A stretch of DNA of 55,591 nt from Candidatus Gastranaerophilales bacterium (lineage in GTDB: Bacteria; Cyanobacteriota; Vampirovibrionia; Gastranaerophilales; Gastranaerophilaceae), in NCBI GenBank assembly GCA_944324865.1, contig CALUXW010000008.1:1-55591 (forward strand), read 5' to 3'. Under the pieces are notes generated by a model, which saw nothing but the letters and a program-made list of their open reading frames with translations, was not told where the DNA came from and searched no databases. Made by a program: the position numbers and the translations under genes. Positions within the stretch are counted from its first letter, which is position 1, and each line of letters opens with the position of its first letter. Of this stretch, positions 1 through 7,477 are shown in pieces.

Positions 1-980
1 CCTTGTACACGAGTAAGACCGGAAAGCGCTCCTGATTTTTCTTTTCTGTAAACAGTTCCCAATTCAGCCATTCTAAGTGGCAATGAGCGGTAAGAGTGCC
101 TGTTTGCTTGATAAATAAGAATATGGAACGGGCAGTTCATCGGTTTTACGATATATTGGTCATCTTCCTCGTTTTCTTTTTGAATAAAGAACATATTTTC
201 CTTGTAGTGGTCAATGTGTCCAGATAATTCCCAAAGTTTTGATTTGGCAATTTGAGGAGTGTTAACAATTACATAACCTCTTTTTCTGTGCTCTTGCCTC
301 CAATAGTTTTCAATTTCTTCTCTTACAACGGCTAAATTAGGGTGCCAAAGCACAAGCCCGCCGCCTATTTCATCTCTTACGGAGAATAAATCAAGTGTAG
401 CACCTAATTTTCTGTGATCACGTTTTTTTGCTTCTTCAAGCATGGTTAAATATTCATTTAATTCTTCTTTTGTGAAAAATGCCGTTGCATAAATTCTTTG
501 GAGCATTTTATTTTTCACATCCCCTCTCCAATATGCTCCTGCAACGGAGAGAAGTTTAAACGCTCTGATTTTCTTAGTGTTTTCAAGGTGTGGGCCTGCG
601 CAAAGGTCGTTAAAAAGTACGTTTCCGTCTTTATCTTTTGTTAAGTACAAAGTCGGGTTGTCGTTTCTGTGTTCTTCAAGGAGCTCAGCCTTGTAGATTT
701 CACCTTGAGCTTTAAATTCGTCAATTTGTTTTTGCACATCGGGAATTACGTATTTTTCAAAGGTCAAATTTTGCTCAACAAGCCTTCTCATCTCTTTTTC
801 AATGTCTTTTAGGTTGTCTTCGTTAAGCGTTATATTTTCAATGTCAAAGTCGTAATAAAAACCGTTTTCAATAGCAGGGCCTATTGCAAGCTTTGCACTT
901 GGGAAAAGGTTTTGTACGGCTTGTGCCATAATGTGTGAAGTTGAGTGCCTTAAAATTTGTAATTCTTCGTGTTTTTCCAT
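1..980 (-). CDS. thrS: threonyl-tRNA synthetase, N-terminal part (cut by window edge)
   Basis: Charges tRNA-Thr with threonine in the cytoplasm. About 326 N-terminal residues are visible; the C-terminal catalytic core and anticodon-binding domain lie beyond base 1. The editing (SAD) domain is present, with HSTSH near residues 12-16 and CAGPH near residue 190. The start of the class II core follows, with the MNCP zinc-cysteine motif and the beginning of motif 2. The ATG at 978-980 follows GAGGAAG at a good distance, and an in-frame TAA lies just upstream, so the protein really begins at the editing domain and has no N-terminal TGS domain. I recall the same trimmed form in cyanobacteria. Identity is clear. 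Confidence 0.95.
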   Translation of the reverse strand, partial: MEKHEELQILRHSTSHIMAQAVQNLFPSAKLAIGPAIENGFYYDFDIENITLNEDNLKDIEKEMRRLVEQNLTFEKYVIPDVQKQIDEFKAQGEIYKAELLEEHRNDNPTLYLTKDKDGNVLFNDLCAGPHLENTKKIRAFKLLSVAGAYWRGDVKNKMLQRIYATAFFTKEELNEYLTMLEEAKKRDHRKLGATLDLFSVRDEIGGGLVLWHPNLAVVREEIENYWRQEHRKRGYVIVNTPQIAKSKLWELSGHIDHYKENMFFIQKENEEDDQYIVKPMNCPFHILIYQANRHSYRSLPLRMAELGTVYRKEKSGALSGLTRVQ

Positions 981-1053
981 AACTTCCTCATTTTATTGTG
1001 TTTATAAAAAAAATTTTACCACTAACCATATTTATTATAAAGAAAAATTTAAA

Positions 1054-1082
1054 AACCCCGGCAACTTTTTGGTGCCGGGGTT
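1054..1082 (-). terminator. rho-independent terminator after the 58-aa gene
   Basis: A perfect 10-bp inverted repeat (AACCCCGGCA / TGCCGGGGTT) with a 9-nt loop. Read on the minus strand it is followed by TTTTTAAATTTTTC. It lies 27 bases after the stop of the small minus-strand gene at 1109-1285, which makes that gene its likely user and isolates it from thrS. Confidence 0.85.
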
Positions 1083-1108
1083 AAACTCCTTTTGCCCGTA
1101 TTTATATC

Positions 1109-1285
1109 TTATGCATTTCTTTTCATATGAAAATTGATAACTGCTTTATTGTTTGTTGCTATTAATTCCATTGAATTCCAGAACTCACTTGGTGAAAGTG
1201 TTGATTTTGCATCTAAGTTTACTGTTACTTTTGTTGAATAAAGCTCTGCTAACTTTTGATCCAAATCATTTACTGCTGACATCAT
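1109..1285 (-). CDS. small hypothetical protein, 58 aa
   Basis: I do not recognise this protein. It starts MMSAVNDLDQ (two adjacent ATG codons, 1283-1285 and 1280-1282) and ends NFHMKRNA. It is soluble in composition, with one Trp and no Cys, no signal peptide and no membrane segment. A GAGAG-AAACGG stretch about 12-20 bases before the ATG is a weak ribosome site. It is supported as a real gene by its own strong terminator at 1054-1082 and by an upstream element at 1320-1358 that recurs before the candidate small RNA at 13.35 kb. It stands alone between thrS and the divergent glucokinase. It could instead be a structured RNA with an incidental reading frame. Confidence 0.6.
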   Translation of the reverse strand: MMSAVNDLDQKLAELYSTKVTVNLDAKSTLSPSEFWNSMELIATNNKAVINFHMKRNA

Positions 1286-1319
1286 AATTTTTATATCCGT
1301 TTCTCTCGTTTATTAACTT

Positions 1320-1358
1320 CTTACATATATATAAAGTATATAAAAGATATATAATTGC
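1320..1358 (-). promoter_or_regulatory. shared upstream element, copy 1 (GCAATT-N13-20-mer)
   Basis: On the minus strand GCAATT (1353-1358) is followed after 13 bases by the 20-mer ATACTTTATATATATGTAAG (1320-1339). Exactly the same arrangement is found on the plus strand at 13295-13333. Here it ends 34 bases before the start codon of the 58-aa gene, the right place for a promoter core. GCAATT does not resemble a standard TTGACA -35 box. Either an AT-rich -10 lies inside the 20-mer or the element binds a regulator. Assignment as a promoter is inference. Confidence 0.5.
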
Positions 1359-1385
1359 ATTTTTATTTAAATATTTTTACAATAC

Positions 1386-1415
1386 TTTACAAATAAATTT
1401 TGTTTATGCTAAAAT
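1386..1415 (+). promoter_or_regulatory. promoter of the glucokinase operon
   Basis: A -35 box TTTACA (1386-1391), an 18-base spacer and an extended -10 TGC-TAAAAT (1407-1415). Transcription would begin near 1422, leaving a short leader with the GGGAGAGG ribosome site before the ATG at 1448. Confidence 0.65.
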
Positions 1416-1447
1416 CCTTATACTACAATATTTTAATGGGAGAGGAC

Positions 1448-2398
1448 ATGAAAAAATATAGAATTGGCGTAGATATAGGTGGTACAAACATTAAAATTGC
1501 ACTTGTTGATTTGCAGGGTAAGATTGTTTACTCTAATACTACCCCTACTCGTGCAGATATGGGTTATGAGTATTCAATTGCAAATATAAAACAAGCAATC
1601 TCAGACTTGATGAAAGAGACAAATTCTGATAAGACTACAATTGAAGCAATTGGTTTTGGGTTTCCCGGGCAAGTAGACTATAAAGAAGGCATAGTACGAT
1701 TGCTTACAAATATGCCGGGTTGGGTTGAAATACCTTTTGCCAAAATTATCGAAGATGAGTTTAAGATTCCTGTAAGACTTGATAACGATGTTCGTGTTGC
1801 AACATTAGGCGAACTTAAATATGGTGCGGGTAAAGGCTGCGAAAATCTTGTGTGTATTACAATAGGAACCGGTATAGGTTCCGGTTTGGTAATGAACGGG
1901 AAGTTGGTACGTGGTGCGAAAAACGCAGCAGGTGAAATTGGCCATATTAAAATGACTATGGGAGAAGGTCCTCTGTGTGGTTGTGGTGACTTTGGATGTT
2001 TTGAAGCGTATGCTTCGGGTCCTGCAATTGTTGCTATGGCGAGAGATTATATAAGAGGAGGTAAATCGTCTAAATTTAAAGAGCTTGCAACTGAAGAATT
2101 AAGCCCTTATATTGTGGCGCAAGCAGCGTTACAAGGGGATGTTGTTGCAAAACAAATTTATAAGAAAATGGGTGAAATAATAGGTATTGGTTTAACCTCG
2201 GTTATAAATTTGCTAAACCCTGAAAGAGTTATAATCGGTGGAGGAGTAGCTGATGCCGGAGATATACTAATTGAACCTATTAAAGATACAATACAAAGAC
2301 GTGCCATGCCAATACAGGCTGCAAGTGTTGAAATTGTGCATGCTCAATTGGGTAATACTGCAGGTGTAATTGGTGCAAGTCTTCTTATAGAAAGTTAA
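1448..2398 (+). CDS. ROK-family glucokinase
   Basis: Probably phosphorylates glucose (or a related hexose) with ATP at entry to glycolysis. It has the ROK ATP-binding start DIGGTN (residues 9-14), a GTGIGSG stretch near the middle, and the ROK zinc motif CGCGDFGCFE from about residue 176. At 316 aa it is normal length. A longer in-frame reading exists from 1400, but the ATG at 1448 has GGGAGAGG (1438-1445) at ideal spacing and gives the canonical N-terminus. It heads a run with holA and holB: holA starts 10 bases after the stop. ROK proteins can also act on N-acetyl amino sugars, so the substrate is not settled. Confidence 0.88.
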   Translation: MKKYRIGVDIGGTNIKIALVDLQGKIVYSNTTPTRADMGYEYSIANIKQAISDLMKETNSDKTTIEAIGFGFPGQVDYKEGIVRLLTNMPGWVEIPFAKIIEDEFKIPVRLDNDVRVATLGELKYGAGKGCENLVCITIGTGIGSGLVMNGKLVRGAKNAAGEIGHIKMTMGEGPLCGCGDFGCFEAYASGPAIVAMARDYIRGGKSSKFKELATEELSPYIVAQAALQGDVVAKQIYKKMGEIIGIGLTSVINLLNPERVIIGGGVADAGDILIEPIKDTIQRRAMPIQAASVEIVHAQLGNTAGVIGASLLIES

Positions 2399-2408
2399 AG
2401 GAAATCTA

Positions 2409-3392
2409 ATGCCCTTATATTTTTTCCAGGGTGAGGAAGATTATTTAATAGAAAAAGAAATAAATATACTTAAAAAAAAGATTCTGGGCGACAATTTTGA
2501 CGCCCTTAACTTTAGAGTGTCGGATAATCCTGATTTTTTGGAATTTGATGAAATATTGCGCTCGTCCCCAATGATTTTTGCAGATGTACTATATGTCATC
2601 AAATGTGAGAAATATTTTTTGGATTTAAAAAATAAACAAAAACTTGATGATAAACAAAATGACATATTATGCGAATCTTTTGCTAATATATCACAAAAAG
2701 TTCATGTGGTTCTTTTGTGCCAAATACCCCCCGGAGAAAAGAAAAAACCTGATAGTAGGAAAAAAATATATAAATCAGTCATAAAATTGGCTCAAGTTAA
2801 AAACTTTCCAGCTTATAAGGCCTATGAAGATTATAAAATTGCACCAATTTTAAAGGAAATAGCAAAAGAAAAAAATATTGTTATTTCAAATGATGTTATA
2901 TTACTTTTAATTCAATATTGTGGTCCTTCAATAAGGAATCTCGATTCACAACTTGAAAAACTTAAACTATATTCATATCCCCAGACACATATAACCGCAG
3001 ATATGGTTAAAAATGTATGTTTTGCGGGCGATGATATATTCTCATTACCTGATTTAATTCTAAAAAAAGATTATACAACCGCACTGGAAAATATTTCAAA
3101 AATATTGGACAAATCTCATTATTTAGAAATTTTAGCATTTTTGCAAACTGGTTTTGCAAATCTTTTGAAAATAAAAATATTTTCAAAAACACTTTCGTCT
3201 TTTGAAATTTCAAGAAAAACAGGTTTGCATGAATTTGTTGTGAAGAAAAATTTGGAAAAACTTGCAGCAGTTAGTATTGATGAACTCTTAAGGGTAAAAT
3301 TTAACTTAACTAATGCTGAATATTTTCTTAAAATAGGACAACTGGAGCCAATGACGGCATTTTGTAATGCCCTAATGGGAGAAGGTCAATGA
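2409..3392 (+). CDS. holA: DNA polymerase III delta subunit
   Basis: The delta subunit opens the sliding clamp in the clamp-loader complex. The 327-aa protein begins with the typical YFFQGEEDYLIEKE stretch. It continues with an AAA+-like fold, and its C-terminal third has the helical collar pattern, including LEKLKLYSYPQTHITADMV and the phrase DDIFSLPDLIL. As in the family, no functional Walker A is present. Its stop overlaps the start of holB by four bases (ATGA), so the two clamp-loader subunits are translationally coupled. Sequence divergence is high, as is usual for delta. Confidence 0.88.
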   Translation: MPLYFFQGEEDYLIEKEINILKKKILGDNFDALNFRVSDNPDFLEFDEILRSSPMIFADVLYVIKCEKYFLDLKNKQKLDDKQNDILCESFANISQKVHVVLLCQIPPGEKKKPDSRKKIYKSVIKLAQVKNFPAYKAYEDYKIAPILKEIAKEKNIVISNDVILLLIQYCGPSIRNLDSQLEKLKLYSYPQTHITADMVKNVCFAGDDIFSLPDLILKKDYTTALENISKILDKSHYLEILAFLQTGFANLLKIKIFSKTLSSFEISRKTGLHEFVVKKNLEKLAAVSIDELLRVKFNLTNAEYFLKIGQLEPMTAFCNALMGEGQ

Positions 3393-4339
3393 TATCAAAG
3401 AAATTGGCGCAAAATTTTTCATTTGTTTCTGATTATTTTACTCTATTATTAGATTTAAATCCTAAAAAATTTCCTCAATCTATCGTATTTGAAGGTCTAA
3501 ATCCTTATGCGCAGTGTTTTTTTGCATTGGAGTTGGCAAGAGTTTTAAATTGTTTGCAAGATGCTTCTGAAAATTGTAATTGTCTTAATTGTCGCTGGAT
3601 TAGAGAAAATAAGCACCCTGCTGTAAATTTTGTTTCACAATTACATTATAAAGGTGTTTCAGATGATTCAAAAACAGTAATTTCGGTACCACAGGTTAAA
3701 GATATAGAAAAATCACTAAGAGAAAAATCTGATTATCATAGATTCTTCATTTTTTTTGATGCAAAACCCATACCTTTAAATGAGTGTGCCCTAAGTTCAA
3801 TTGAAAGATATTCGCCTGTTGGTTATAATATTTTTCCTGACAGCAGTTGGACATTGGGACATATTAATGCAAAAACTTTTAGTCCGCTAACTCCAAATAT
3901 TCTTCTAAAATGTGTTGAAGAACCCCCGCAAGGGACAACTTTTGTATTTTTAACTAAAAATAGAGCTGATTTAATTAATACAATTGTGTCTCGCTCTCAG
4001 TGCTTTAAATTGCCATTTGTTGCTAAAAAGCTTGAACTATGTGATATTAAGGAAATTTTTCATAAATATCCGAATATAAATTTTGAAGATGCCTTTTTGA
4101 TAAGTGATAAACTGCAAAATTATGTAAAAGACAATGAAATAACTGCAGACTTTCTGTTAGATTTAATATTGGCTTATTTTGTGAATGAGCTGCAGATTTC
4201 AAATGAAGATAACTACATTTCAAAATTGCAAAATGATATCAATTTATTGAGCGAGGCAAGAAAATATCTTAATGCATCAATATCTCAAAAAAATGTTTTT
4301 GATACGCTGCTTTTAAAAATAGCAAGAGGTGCAAAATGA
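3389..4339 (+). CDS. holB: DNA polymerase III delta' subunit (clamp loader)
   Basis: Delta' is the rigid stator of the clamp loader. The 316-aa protein has a cysteine cluster CNCLNCRW near residues 68-75 matching the zinc module, PQVKDIEKSLREK, the NILLKCVEEPPQGTTFVFLT stretch, and an SRSQCF version of the SRC motif. A P-loop is missing (EGLNPYAQCFF where GPxGxGKT would sit), as expected for this subunit. Between FIFFDAKP and LTPNILLK lie about 40 residues where relatives have a short connection, so a lineage-specific insertion is likely. It overlaps holA and the next gene by 4 bases each. Confidence 0.85.
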   Translation: MISKKLAQNFSFVSDYFTLLLDLNPKKFPQSIVFEGLNPYAQCFFALELARVLNCLQDASENCNCLNCRWIRENKHPAVNFVSQLHYKGVSDDSKTVISVPQVKDIEKSLREKSDYHRFFIFFDAKPIPLNECALSSIERYSPVGYNIFPDSSWTLGHINAKTFSPLTPNILLKCVEEPPQGTTFVFLTKNRADLINTIVSRSQCFKLPFVAKKLELCDIKEIFHKYPNINFEDAFLISDKLQNYVKDNEITADFLLDLILAYFVNELQISNEDNYISKLQNDINLLSEARKYLNASISQKNVFDTLLLKIARGAK

Positions 4340-5292
4340 AGCATATAGCCTTTTCTTTGCCAACAGGTATTGGCGCAAAAATAGGCGGTTATGCCGGTGA
4401 TATAGGTCATATTGTAAGAGAATTCTCAAAGTATTTTAAGGTTGTAGTTAATCCGAATGCCGTAAATGGTGGTATTTTAAGTGCAATTAACAAAAATATG
4501 TATTATGTGGAGGGTTACGCATTTGATGAGTTTTTGTGTGGTAATTTAAATTTGAAATATCCTAAAAAGCCAAATAAAATTGGTGTTTTGTTTGATTGCG
4601 CAATACCGGATGATATTTTAAATGTTCATATAAATACAATCAACGCACTTAGGGTTGTTCAGGGACTTGATATTTTAGACCCTATAAAAACAAGAACTCC
4701 GGTAGGAGTTGAATTTTCTATTCAAAATAATATATCTTCAGGAACAATATTAAATCCGAATTCACTGTTAGAAGGAGCAAAAACTCTGGTAAAAAAAGGT
4801 GCCCTTGCAATTGCAATTGTTTGTTATTTTGGATGTGATGCTGATGACGAAGATTATTTAAATGGTGTTGGAATAGATCCTATAGGCGGTGTTGAAGCAA
4901 TAATTTCCCATTTTGTGTTAAAAGAAATAAAATTGCCTTGTGCGCATGCACCTGCATTTTCAGATATTGAGATTTCAAGTAAAATTGAAAACCCTAAAGT
5001 TGCATCAGAATGTGTTTCTTCTACATATTTGCCTTGCGTACTTCAAGGGCTTGAATTTGCTCCAAAGTTTACATTGTTTGGAGGTTTAAATTGCTGTGAT
5101 ATTAAATATTTGATTGTGCCAAGTTGTGCACTTGGTTCAAAAGGAGTGCTTGGTGCTCTTGAAAATAACATAAAAGTTTGTGCCGTTAAAAATCCTTCTA
5201 AATTAGATGTAGGATGTGAAAAGCTTAAAATTAGTGATATACTTTGCTTTGATAATTATAAAGATTGTCTTGAATTTATAAAAAAGGATTAG
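4336..5292 (+). CDS. DUF3326 family protein
   Basis: An uncharacterised family that I know mainly from cyanobacteria and plant plastids. Hallmarks are PTGIGAKIGGYAGDIG at the N-terminus, VNPNAVNGG, the centre GVGIDPIGGVEAIISHFVL, and PCAHAPAF followed by STYLPCVLQGLEFAP. The protein is 318 aa, the usual length, without signal peptide or membrane segments, so it should be cytosolic. Conserved Cys and His residues (PCAHAP, FGCDADDED) could bind metal or act in catalysis, but the function is unknown. It overlaps holB by 4 bases (ATGA) and is followed 3 bases later by a prepilin-like gene, so it is part of the same mRNA. It is one of the best phylogenetic markers in the window. Confidence 0.85.
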   Translation: MKHIAFSLPTGIGAKIGGYAGDIGHIVREFSKYFKVVVNPNAVNGGILSAINKNMYYVEGYAFDEFLCGNLNLKYPKKPNKIGVLFDCAIPDDILNVHINTINALRVVQGLDILDPIKTRTPVGVEFSIQNNISSGTILNPNSLLEGAKTLVKKGALAIAIVCYFGCDADDEDYLNGVGIDPIGGVEAIISHFVLKEIKLPCAHAPAFSDIEISSKIENPKVASECVSSTYLPCVLQGLEFAPKFTLFGGLNCCDIKYLIVPSCALGSKGVLGALENNIKVCAVKNPSKLDVGCEKLKISDILCFDNYKDCLEFIKKD

Positions 5293-5295
5293 TGC

Positions 5296-6270
5296 ATGAA
5301 AAAAAAATTTAACGCTTGGACAATGGCAGAGCTTGTTGTTGCGATGCTCGTGCTTGCAATTTTAATGGTTTTATCAATTCAAGCAATCAGGCCAAAGAAA
5401 ATGAAAACCTTACCTTTTGCTTATGCTGCAGTTAAAAATCTTAACGATGCAGCAAAATATGTCCTTAATGAAAAATCGGCAACAAACTTACCAGACGGTC
5501 CTATTGATTACCCTGTTGCTGATTGTAATGAGACATGTGTTTCTATGGCGGAAGCAATGAGCCTTATCGGTGATTATAATTGTGTGAAAACAATGAATTC
5601 AAAACCGGCAAGTGGTAAAGGAAACGATGGAAACCCTAATTTTACTGCTGCAAATCTCATTTCATATTCGGGACTAGAAAAAGATTTCAGTTCTACGTTT
5701 CGTGGGGCTGCAACAGAAACTGAGCAGTGCGCAACAATAGAAACGGCCGTAAAGGATGTAATGATTGATATTGACGGTGACGATGGTGATAACGAAATTG
5801 GTAAAGATCAATTTCCTATTAAAATTTTGCAGACAGGTGAAGTAATACCCGGAACTTGCGTAAGTATATCAGGAAATGTAACTCCTGCTGAGTGTGCAGG
5901 TACAACTTTTCAAAACCCAACATTTGCAAGACATCCGGATTGTGGTAGCAATACTACAATGTTTATAAACGAAAAAGAGCCTTTTTCGTACACTGTATAT
6001 AAGTCAAGACTTGCTACAGAAGAAGAAATTAATTCGGGTTCTTACAAAGCTGAAGACAGAGTCACGGAGGCCTTGGTTGTGGGTGATGAAATAAAGGCTG
6101 AAATAAGCTTTGCTGAGGCTGATTGTATTGCAAAAAACAACGTTTTAACAAGAACACAGTGTGCGCAATTGGGCTATTCACCTGCTGCAGAGTGTAGTGC
6201 TGATGGAGTTTTTTGTTTTGTCAGACAAGCTAAACCAATATCAATGAATTTATTTGCACTTCCTTATTAA
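5296..6270 (+). CDS. prepilin-like protein with N-terminal methylation motif
   Basis: A 324-aa surface or pseudopilin-type protein. A short basic leader MKKKFNA is followed by WTMAELVVAMLVLAILMVL, a type IV pilin-type hydrophobic helix with Glu at +5 if cleavage is after Ala-7. The usual Gly at -1 is replaced by Ala, and the first mature residue would be Trp rather than Phe. The extracellular part contains about a dozen cysteines, probably in disulfides, and an Asp-rich segment DIDGDDGDNEIGKDQFP resembling calcium-binding or structural loops of pseudopilins. No other pilus genes are nearby. The start has AAGGA 8 bases upstream. It is the last gene of the glucokinase-holA-holB operon. Confidence 0.75.
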   Translation: MKKKFNAWTMAELVVAMLVLAILMVLSIQAIRPKKMKTLPFAYAAVKNLNDAAKYVLNEKSATNLPDGPIDYPVADCNETCVSMAEAMSLIGDYNCVKTMNSKPASGKGNDGNPNFTAANLISYSGLEKDFSSTFRGAATETEQCATIETAVKDVMIDIDGDDGDNEIGKDQFPIKILQTGEVIPGTCVSISGNVTPAECAGTTFQNPTFARHPDCGSNTTMFINEKEPFSYTVYKSRLATEEEINSGSYKAEDRVTEALVVGDEIKAEISFAEADCIAKNNVLTRTQCAQLGYSPAAECSADGVFCFVRQAKPISMNLFALPY

Positions 6271-6602
6271 AATTTAACCAGGCATGGAGCATGGTTTACA
6301 AAACTAAAACCGTTTATTTTTTACAATAATGGTCATATTAGCCTCAGCTAATGTTTTCAAGTATATTTTAAGAATAATGAAGATTTATTTATGTTAATTT
6401 TGTTGTATTTTTTAAAATCCTCTGATAAATGGAGGTAAAGCTATTTCTACAAGTGTAAAATGTAAACAAAAGGGAAAATGTGAATTTATTCGTTGCCTAA
6501 ATAGTTAGTTTTGATTTACTATATAAGTGTAGTTAAAACATTAAAAAATAAAAAACGAGTTAGAGAATTGCGGTAAGGTCAAAAGGCCTTGTGGAGGCAA
6601 AA
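6271..6602 (+). other. 332-base leader/intergenic region before cobO
   Basis: No reading frame of note. It contains an imperfect hairpin just after the prepilin stop (AACCA...TGGTT near 6279-6299, not followed by a T-run), a possible promoter at 6493-6522, and the ribosome site of cobO. I looked for an adenosylcobalamin riboswitch because the gene downstream uses cobalamin, but could not find a convincing B12-box. Confidence 0.4.
6493..6522 (+). promoter_or_regulatory. candidate promoter for cobO
   Basis: TTGCCT (6493-6498), an 18-base spacer and TACTAT (6517-6522). This would give a leader of roughly 70 bases before the cobO start. The -10 is two mismatches from consensus. Confidence 0.35.
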
Positions 6603-7136
6603 TTGTTAGAAAACGGTTACATTCAAATTTACACCGGAGACGGAAAAGGTAAAACAACGGCATCTTTGGGTTTAGCTCTGAGGGCACTTGGTCATGGTTG
6701 GAAAGTTATGATTATACAGTTTGCTAAGGGTGATCAAGGTACTACATATGGTGAAATTGCTTCTTCACACCGCTTTAGTGATAATTTAGAAGTTAAACAG
6801 TTTGGTTTAGATAGAGTTTGTTATTCTCACAATATGAATATTGATGACTATAAAGAAGCTAAAAAAGGTTGGGAATGTGCAAAAGAAGCAATTATGAGCG
6901 GAAAGTATGGTCTTGTTATACTTGATGAAATTAATATATGTATCGATTTAGGCATGATTAAATTGCAAGATGTAAAAAATACACTTTTAAACAAACCAAA
7001 AAATCTTGAAATAGTATTAACGGGCAGAAATGCTCATCAGGAATTGATTGCAATGGCTCATCTTGTAACTGAAATGCAGCCTGTTAAGCATTATTTTGAT
7101 ATAGGAGTTATGGCAAGAAGAGGAATTGAATATTAA
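6603..7136 (+). CDS. cobO: cob(I)alamin adenosyltransferase (CobO/BtuR type)
   Basis: Transfers the 5'-deoxyadenosyl group of ATP to cob(I)alamin or corrinoids, making coenzyme B12. The P-loop GDGKGKTTAS is near residue 11, followed by the family pattern LGLALRALGHGWKV, a Walker-B-like VILDEINICIDLG, and LTGRNAHQELIAMAHLVTEM. Two starts are possible: GTG at 6591 without a clear ribosome site, or TTG at 6603 with a perfect GGAGG at 6593-6597 five bases upstream. I chose TTG, giving 177 aa. No other cobalamin gene is nearby, so it probably serves salvage of imported corrinoid. A terminator follows at 7209. Confidence 0.9.
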   Translation: MLENGYIQIYTGDGKGKTTASLGLALRALGHGWKVMIIQFAKGDQGTTYGEIASSHRFSDNLEVKQFGLDRVCYSHNMNIDDYKEAKKGWECAKEAIMSGKYGLVILDEINICIDLGMIKLQDVKNTLLNKPKNLEIVLTGRNAHQELIAMAHLVTEMQPVKHYFDIGVMARRGIEY

Positions 7137-7208
7137 GAATTGCAAAAACTTGTTGTATTATTTATTTATGATACAATACTAATTGGAAAGATTTTTTAAT
7201 GGGGAAAT

Positions 7209-7236
7209 GGGGGTTTTGTTAAACTCCCTTTTTTTT
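7209..7236 (+). terminator. rho-independent terminator after cobO
   Basis: GGGGGTTT (7209-7216), a 4-nt loop and AAACTCCC (7221-7228), eight base pairs with one G-U, followed by eight T. It ends at the stop codon of the convergent GIY-YIG gene. Confidence 0.9.
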
Positions 7237-7477
7237 ATTCTTGAATTAATCTTAACTTTTGCTTTTTGTTTAAATGTTTTATTCTGTATTCTTCTTTTTG
7301 TGCTTGGCTGCGATTTTCAAATTCTTTTATGTAAACAATTTTAAGAGGTTTGTGTGCTCGGGTATATTTGGCACCTTTGCCACAGAGATGTTTTTCAAAC
7401 CTCTTTTGTACATCTCTGGCAATTCCGCAATAAAGAGTATTATCTTGTGTTTGCAATATGTAAAGATAATATTTCAT
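7235..7477 (-). CDS. GIY-YIG domain protein, 80 aa
   Basis: A single-domain GIY-YIG protein of the small UPF0213/YhbQ-like class, which includes structure-specific DNA endonucleases. The motif appears as YYLYILQTQ and YCGIARDVQKRFEKH, with the catalytic-type Arg in QKRF, followed by the basic KAQKEEYRIKHL-like tail. Family length is 80-100 aa. The ATG at 7475-7477 lies inside the end of dus (38-base overlap) with AAAGG just upstream, so it is the last gene of a TPR-dus-GIY mRNA. The true substrate is unknown. Confidence 0.85.
   Translation of the reverse strand: MKYYLYILQTQDNTLYCGIARDVQKRFEKHLCGKGAKYTRAHKPLKIVYIKEFENRSQAQKEEYRIKHLNKKQKLRLIQE

Noticed and set aside
931..1137. 68-codon plus-strand frame at the thrS start
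   Set aside because: It is antisense to thrS, the terminator and the 58-aa gene, with biased Phe/Tyr composition and no ribosome site.
6271..6602. Adenosylcobalamin riboswitch before cobO
   Set aside because: The leader is long enough, but no recognisable B12-box or matching core could be found. A covariance search would decide.
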